Positions 6,052 to 7,396 of a stretch of 7,396 bases of DNA are shown here, piece after piece (positions within the stretch are counted from its first letter, which is position 1; the number at the start of each line of letters is the position of its first letter). The notes below the pieces were generated by a model. That model had not been told where the DNA came from. It did no database searches and was given only the letters and a program-made list of their open reading frames with translations. Source of the stretch: Pseudomonadota bacterium (GTDB lineage: Bacteria > Pseudomonadota > Alphaproteobacteria > Rhizobiales > Tepidamorphaceae); the NCBI GenBank assembly GCA_023435545.1, contig JAEYRQ010000280.1:1-7396 (forward strand), written 5' to 3'. Made by a program: the position numbers and the translations under genes.

Positions 6052-6190
6052 ACCCTCACCCCATCCCTCTCCCGCAAGCGGGAGAGGGACGGCGCCTTCG
6101 GCTCGTCCGGACGCGCGGCGGCGCGGCCGGATTTCCCTCTCCCGCCCGCGGGAGAGGGTGGCGAGACCGCGGGCCGAGCCGGGTGAGGGT
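6052..6190. repeat. Composite palindromic intergenic element with two CCCTCTCCCGC hairpins
   Basis: This element fills most of the 193-nt gap between the LcdH-fusion stop and the acyl-CoA dehydrogenase start. The outer arms are ACCCTCACCC (6052-6061) and its reverse complement (6181-6190). Inside are two hairpins. The first has a 12-bp stem (6064-6075 with 6078-6089, AA at the tip) and the second an 11-bp stem (6135-6145 with 6148-6158, CC at the tip). Both use the same CCCTCTCCCGC/GCGGGAGAGGG arms, and the halves are inverted copies apart from their spacers. I recall such CCCTCTCCCG elements as dispersed, high-copy intergenic repeats of proteobacteria. It begins 6 nt after the upstream stop codon, so it could end or attenuate transcription, or protect mRNA ends. 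Confidence 0.88.
6053..6060 (-). promoter_or_regulatory. Possible repeat-derived ribosome binding site for the acyl-CoA dehydrogenase
   Basis: The - strand reads GGTGAGGG 10 nt before an in-frame ATG at 6042 and 49 nt before the family-typical ATG at 6003. It is part of the outer arm of the repeat at 6052-6190. No purine-rich Shine-Dalgarno is seen just upstream of 6003. Spacing and sequence fit only moderately. Confidence 0.35.
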
Positions 6191-6196
6191 CGGACG

Positions 6197-7396
6197 TCAC
6201 GCCCCCCTCCCCATCCCGATGGACCGCCCAGCCTGCTCCGGCTTCGGCAGGTCCTTCTGCGCCGCGACGATCGCTTCCAGCCGCGTCCGCACCGCGGCGT
6301 CGGCGGGCATGGCGCGGCCCAATCGCGTGTCGACATGGATCAGCATCTGCTCGGCGGTCGCCAGCAGCGTCTCGTCGGCCGAGCGATAGAGCCGGTGGAA
6401 GATGTGCAGCCGCTTTTCGTCGACGCCGAGCACCTGGATCGTCACGTGGATCGGCTCGTCGACCGAGACCTCGGCGAGGTTCATGATGTGGGTCTCGACC
6501 GTGTAGTAGCTGAAGTCCGCCGCGTGATAGGCGGTGTCGATCCCCACATGCCGGAACAGCGCGTCGGCGGCGTTGCCGAAGACGTAGAGGTAGCGACTCT
6601 CGGTCATGTGGCCGTTGTAGTCGATCCAGTCGGCCTCGACGCGCGCCTGGTGCAGGCGCAAGGGCTGCGAGGAATCCTCGATTGCCGCGATGGTACCGGC
6701 CTGTGCCCGGTCCCACAGCGACTCCTCCTGGCGCTTGACCACCTCGCCGGCCGCGTAATCGCGCGAGCGCAGCGCCGACAGCACCGAGACCAGACAGTCG
6801 TCGCGCAGCCGCTCCAGCTCCCGGATCGACTGGCCGCGGGCCTGCGCGTCGGACTGGGCGGCGAGCGTGTCGAGGAACTCGTCGGTGAGGTCCGGCACGT
6901 CCATCAGCTTGGTCCAAGGCCATTTCAGCGCCGGGCCGAACTGCGCCATGAAGTGCCGCATCCCCGCCTCGCCGCCGGCGATCCGGTAGATCAGGAACGT
7001 GCCCATGAACGACCAGCGGATGCCCGGACCGTAGCGGATCGCGTCGTCGATCTCCTCCGTCGTGGCGATCCCGTCGTGGACGAGCCACAGCGCCTCGCGC
7101 CACAGGGCCTCCATCAGCCGGTCGGCGACGAAGCCGTCGATCTCCTTTTTCAGCATTAGCGGCCGCATGCCGATCGACCGGTAGAAGGCCGCCGCTCGTG
7201 CCTTCGTATCCTCCGACGTCAGACCCCCGCCGCAGACCTCGACCAGCGGCATCAGGTAGACGGGATTGAACGGATGGCCGACGACGCGCCGCTCCGGCCC
7301 AGCCATGTCCACCTGCATCTCGCTCGGCAGCAGCCCCGAGGTCGAGGAGCCGAAGATCGTGTCCGGCCGCGCCGCCCGGCTCGCCTCGGCCAGCAC
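6197..7396 (-). CDS. lcdH: L-carnitine dehydrogenase fused to a hotdog thioesterase (start beyond window)
   Basis: The frame is open to the window edge; 399 codons are visible and the N-terminal NAD-binding Gly-rich loop is missing, so the start is not seen. Counting from the first visible codon, residues 1 to about 85 end the 3-hydroxyacyl-CoA dehydrogenase NAD domain (SSTSGL at 17-22; GHPFNP at 40-45, with the catalytic-type His at 41). Residues 86 to about 180 are the C-terminal dimerisation domain ([11 protein letters not shown] at 85-95). After a helical linker, residues about 246-365 form a 4-hydroxybenzoyl-CoA-thioesterase-like hotdog domain with WIDYNGHM at 257-264 (D259 the likely catalytic Asp). 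LcdH oxidises L-carnitine to 3-dehydrocarnitine with NAD+. The fused thioesterase fits hydrolysis of betainyl-CoA to glycine betaine after the cleavage step. I recall such fused enzymes from rhizobial relatives, while pseudomonad LcdH is a stand-alone protein of about 320 residues. Carnitine specificity is inferred from architecture and neighbours; another 3-hydroxyacyl-CoA dehydrogenase-like substrate is possible. Confidence 0.82.
   Translation of the reverse strand: MLAEASRAARPDTIFGSSTSGLLPSEMQVDMAGPERRVVGHPFNPVYLMPLVEVCGGGLTSEDTKARAAAFYRSIGMRPLMLKKEIDGFVADRLMEALWREALWLVHDGIATTEEIDDAIRYGPGIRWSFMGTFLIYRIAGGEAGMRHFMAQFGPALKWPWTKLMDVPDLTDEFLDTLAAQSDAQARGQSIRELERLRDDCLVSVLSALRSRDYAAGEVVKRQEESLWDRAQAGTIAAIEDSSQPLRLHQARVEADWIDYNGHMTESRYLYVFGNAADALFRHVGIDTAYHAADFSYYTVETHIMNLAEVSVDEPIHVTIQVLGVDEKRLHIFHRLYRSADETLLATAEQMLIHVDTRLGRAMPADAAVRTRLEAIVAAQKDLPKPEQAGRSIGMGRGA

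Noticed and set aside
2749..6186. A 1,145-codon open frame on the + strand, antisense to four genes
   Set aside because: All four - strand genes (stops at 2755, 3358, 3877 and 4843) share one reading frame, and this frame is its exact codon-for-codon antisense. A stop would need a TTA, CTA or TCA codon in those genes, which are rare in GC-rich DNA. The frame ends just where the next gene (stop at 6197) changes frame. The translation has no recognisable domain.
6004..6336. A 111-codon N-terminal extension of the acyl-CoA dehydrogenase overlapping lcdH
   Set aside because: The extension translates the palindromic repeat and antisense-like low-complexity Arg/Gly/Pro sequence. The family N-terminus begins at MNFALTPEQE. 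Only the ATG at 6042 was kept as an alternative.
6158..7159. A 333-codon open frame on the + strand opposite the lcdH fusion
   Set aside because: The - strand frame has clear dehydrogenase and thioesterase motifs. The + strand translation is Arg/Val/Gly-rich with no motif and starts inside the repeat.
1..7396. CRISPR arrays, tRNA or rRNA genes, insertion sequences, phage genes
   Set aside because: No regularly spaced direct repeats, no cloverleaf or rRNA-like stretches and no transposase or integrase motifs were seen. The only repeats are the two intergenic palindromic elements.

Overview
The window looks like chromosomal DNA of a GC-rich alphaproteobacterium, possibly of the rhizobial or Rhodospirillales type. 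The reasons are the strong G/C bias at third codon positions, a DnaE2-type polymerase, an L-carnitine dehydrogenase fused to a thioesterase (an arrangement I recall from rhizobial relatives), and intergenic palindromes of the CCGTCATCCCGG and CCCTCTCCCGC kinds. The taxonomic call is inference; there is no rRNA or other marker gene here.

Left part (1-2709, + strand): the last 902 codons of dnaE2/imuC, the error-prone polymerase III alpha-like subunit of SOS mutagenesis. Its N-terminal PHP region and any imuA-imuB partners lie before the window. A GC-rich hairpin (2718-2745) separates it from the genes that converge on it.

Middle (2755-3780, - strand): a two-gene unit of exported proteins with strong ribosome binding sites and a 15-nt gap. 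The first gene encodes a small cysteine-rich protein with two repeats of identical cysteine spacing. The second encodes a periplasmic OmpA-like protein that keeps the peptidoglycan-binding Asp/Arg pair but has no beta-barrel.

Right part (3877-7396, - strand): three genes of carnitine/gamma-butyrobetaine breakdown. Reading with transcription they are an L-carnitine dehydrogenase/thioesterase fusion (start beyond the window), an acyl-CoA dehydrogenase with Asp where the family usually has its catalytic Glu, and a CaiD-type carnitinyl-CoA dehydratase. Together they suggest the route gamma-butyrobetainyl-CoA -> crotonobetainyl-CoA -> carnitinyl-CoA -> carnitine -> 3-dehydrocarnitine -> betainyl-CoA -> glycine betaine. 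The CoA-activating enzyme, the 3-dehydrocarnitine-cleaving enzyme and a transporter are not in the window and may lie past 7396.

The acyl-CoA dehydrogenase gene is bracketed by two unrelated intergenic palindromic elements (4721-4822 and 6052-6190). Each is a pair of inverted hairpins in the style of REP/BIME elements. In the first, the two hairpins differ in sequence but keep their pairing and a bulged A. In the second, one arm supplies the best Shine-Dalgarno-like sequence near the acyl-CoA dehydrogenase start. I see no RNA genes, CRISPR array, insertion sequence or obvious new multi-gene defence system. The most unusual points are the Asp active site, the cysteine-rich/OmpA pair and the paired hairpin elements.
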